Shown here piece after piece: positions 5,943 through 7,145 of a stretch of 7,145 nt of DNA (within the stretch, counting starts at the first letter, position 1; every line of letters starts with the position of its first letter). The notes below the pieces were generated by a model. It saw only the letters and a program-made list of their open reading frames with translations. It was not told the origin of the DNA and did no database searches. This DNA is from Deltaproteobacteria bacterium (GTDB taxonomy: Bacteria; Myxococcota_A; UBA9042; DTJE01): the NCBI GenBank assembly GCA_016784945.1, contig JADHTP010000167.1:1-7145 (forward strand), read 5' to 3'. Position numbers and translations under genes: made by a program.

Positions 5943-7145
5943 TCAGGGGATCCACGGGCAGGAATAGTCCTCGAGACAGACATCGTCAGTGACCTCGGTC
6001 CCCCCGGTCATGAAGTATCGGGCGAACAGGTTCATCTGGTAGGTCTCGATGTCGAAGGGCTTGTACGGTGCCATCAGGTACATACCGTGAAAGCCCTGGG
6101 GCGCCGTCATGACGATCCGGAGGGCACCGACCCCCGCGGGGTCCCGGAAGACCCGGCAGGTGCCGTCGGGGTGTCTTTCCTGGCATCCTGGATGGGCGTC
6201 CGTCATGGTGCCCCCGGGACCCGGGACCGCCGTGGCGCGCAGGGGTTCCGGATCATCGAAGGGAATTCCGAACCCGTCACCGCACACGGCGCCGGTGGCG
6301 TCTGTGCAGACCCAGCCCGAAACCGAATCGCCGTCATATTCCAGGTCGCAGAAGTCGCACCCCGGGACATGGCGGCTTCCGTCCAGGTCGTCCACATCGT
6401 ACAGCACGCAGTAGGTCCTCTCCTGGAGGTCCTTGTCCAGCGCCCCGATGGAATAGCGGCACCGGTTGTACAGGGCCTCGGTCACGTCCCGGTTCACCAG
6501 GACCTCCATGGGCGTCCGACCGCCCAGCCGGGGGTCGGGCTCCAGGTATCCCACGATGCCGGCGGCCCGGGCCAGGGAAATGCCCGTGGCCAGGGGCACG
6601 TTGTTGTCACCGCACACCCCCACCACCATGACCGGCGTACCCGGCGTGGCCGTGGGATCGCTGACGGAATAGTCCAGGGGCTCCTGGAAATAGTGACGCG
6701 CCCAGTTGGCCGGGTCGCCCGGGTCCACGATGGCCTGGGCCAGTCCCAGGAAACGCCGGAACCCGGGGGTCTGGCGCTCGTAGCCGAATCCCCGGAACAG
6801 GTTCACCAGTGTCTGTCCCTCGGCAACGTCACCGGACTCGGGGTCCTGGGTGCGTCCCCGGTACACCACCCCGTTCACGGTCACGTCGTAGTGGAAGGTC
6901 TCCACGGTCTCGAGCACGAAGCCGTCGGGATCGAGCACGGCGATACCGATGCGGTCGCCCAGGGGGGGGTGGTCCACCGTGGCCAGGGTGGTGTCCAGAG
7001 GCTGGGGCGCGAACACGCACTTGCCCGTGTCCAGGCACCGGGTCCCCTTGGGGCAGGCCCCGTCGCCGCCGCAGGTGCACACGTCGCCGCCGCACAGGAG
7101 TCCCTCCGGGCAGTCGTGGTCGGCCTCACAGGCCTCGCCGCCGAA
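5943..7145 (-). CDS. Secreted Cys-rich protein with alpha/beta-hydrolase-like C-terminal part, 5' end cut by window edge
   Basis: The frame is open to the right edge: 400 residues plus TGA. The GTG at 7082 is not the start, because the frame continues upstream with the same Cys-rich pattern. Visible residues 1-45 hold closely spaced Cys (6, 12, 18, 23, 25, 31, 37, 43), typical of disulfide-knotted repeats in exported myxobacterial-type proteins. Residues 50-110 look beta-rich. From about 110 the sequence resembles the end of an alpha/beta hydrolase: a helical cap-like stretch with D-P-G-D-P-A-N-W-A (141-149), a strand leading to G-D-N-N-V-P (179-184, Asp180 as candidate acid) and G-F-H-G (351-354, His353 as candidate base). 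A Cys-containing insertion (230-330) lies between them. No G-x-S-x-G nucleophile is visible; it would lie upstream of the window. The even spread of Cys implies an oxidising, extracytoplasmic location. The hydrolase assignment is moderate inference; substrate unknown. Confidence 0.85.
   Translation of the reverse strand, partial: FGGEACEADHDCPEGLLCGGDVCTCGGDGACPKGTRCLDTGKCVFAPQPLDTTLATVDHPPLGDRIGIAVLDPDGFVLETVETFHYDVTVNGVVYRGRTQDPESGDVAEGQTLVNLFRGFGYERQTPGFRRFLGLAQAIVDPGDPANWARHYFQEPLDYSVSDPTATPGTPVMVVGVCGDNNVPLATGISLARAAGIVGYLEPDPRLGGRTPMEVLVNRDVTEALYNRCRYSIGALDKDLQERTYCVLYDVDDLDGSRHVPGCDFCDLEYDGDSVSGWVCTDATGAVCGDGFGIPFDDPEPLRATAVPGPGGTMTDAHPGCQERHPDGTCRVFRDPAGVGALRIVMTAPQGFHGMYLMAPYKPFDIETYQMNLFARYFMTGGTEVTDDVCLEDYSCPWIP

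Noticed and set aside
3655..5967. Plus-strand open frames at 3655-4917 and 4993-5967 opposite the membrane protein gene
   Set aside because: Their products are Gln/Gly/His-rich and domain-free, the typical antisense shadows of a hydrophobic high-GC gene.
3497..5983. 828-residue minus-strand frame slightly longer than the membrane protein gene
   Set aside because: It is the same strand in a different register, full of Arg/Gly/Pro/His with no hydrophobic helices. The 819-residue frame has clear membrane segments and SAM-binding motifs.
7080..7082. GTG at 7082 as the start of the Cys-rich hydrolase-like gene
   Set aside because: The frame stays open to the window edge and the 21 residues upstream continue the Cys-rich repeat pattern, so the true start lies outside the window.

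Overview
This is a compact, GC-rich stretch (my impression is mid-60s % GC) with five genes, all read on the minus strand. The style suggests a Myxococcota or other former Deltaproteobacteria lineage, or a similar uncultured environmental bacterium: a Cys-rich secreted protein with C-x-x-D-x-D-C type repeats, a large membrane protein with a spermidine-synthase-like domain, GTG starts and very short intergenic gaps. No 16S or other marker is present, so this placement is inference.

In transcription order (right to left): (1) 7145-5943, the C-terminal 400 residues of a secreted Cys-rich protein that looks like the end of an alpha/beta hydrolase and is cut by the window edge; (2) 5922-3463, an 819-residue polytopic membrane protein with a central SAM-binding, spermidine-synthase-like domain, 20 nt downstream of gene 1; (3) a 207-nt gap (3256-3462) holding an 82-nt multi-hairpin repeat and a candidate promoter; (4) 3255-2494, a 253-residue protein with an NHLP-like (nitrile hydratase leader peptide-like) domain, then an internal lipoprotein-type signal, then an acidic Gly/Pro-rich tail with a recurring short motif; (5) 2478-1003, a 491-residue cobalamin-binding-type radical SAM enzyme, 15 nt after gene 4 and evidently co-transcribed; (6) a 73-nt gap (930-1002) with an unusual cluster of heptad repeats and palindromes; (7) 929-1, a lipoprotein with a helical, possibly alpha/alpha-toroid body, starting at GTG and cut by the left edge.

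The most interesting part is the pair 3255-1003. A leader-like domain next to a B12-type radical SAM enzyme is the gene pairing of proteusin-like RiPP (ribosomally made, post-translationally modified peptide) pathways. Here, however, the presumed precursor is long, carries an export/lipidation signal in its middle and has several copies of a short motif after it. This suggests either an atypical multi-core RiPP or a radical-SAM-modified surface lipoprotein. No transporter, leader peptidase or other tailoring enzyme lies inside the window, so the idea rests on domain likeness and gene adjacency. The hydrolase-like and spermidine-synthase-like genes look like a separate transcription unit with no obvious link to it.
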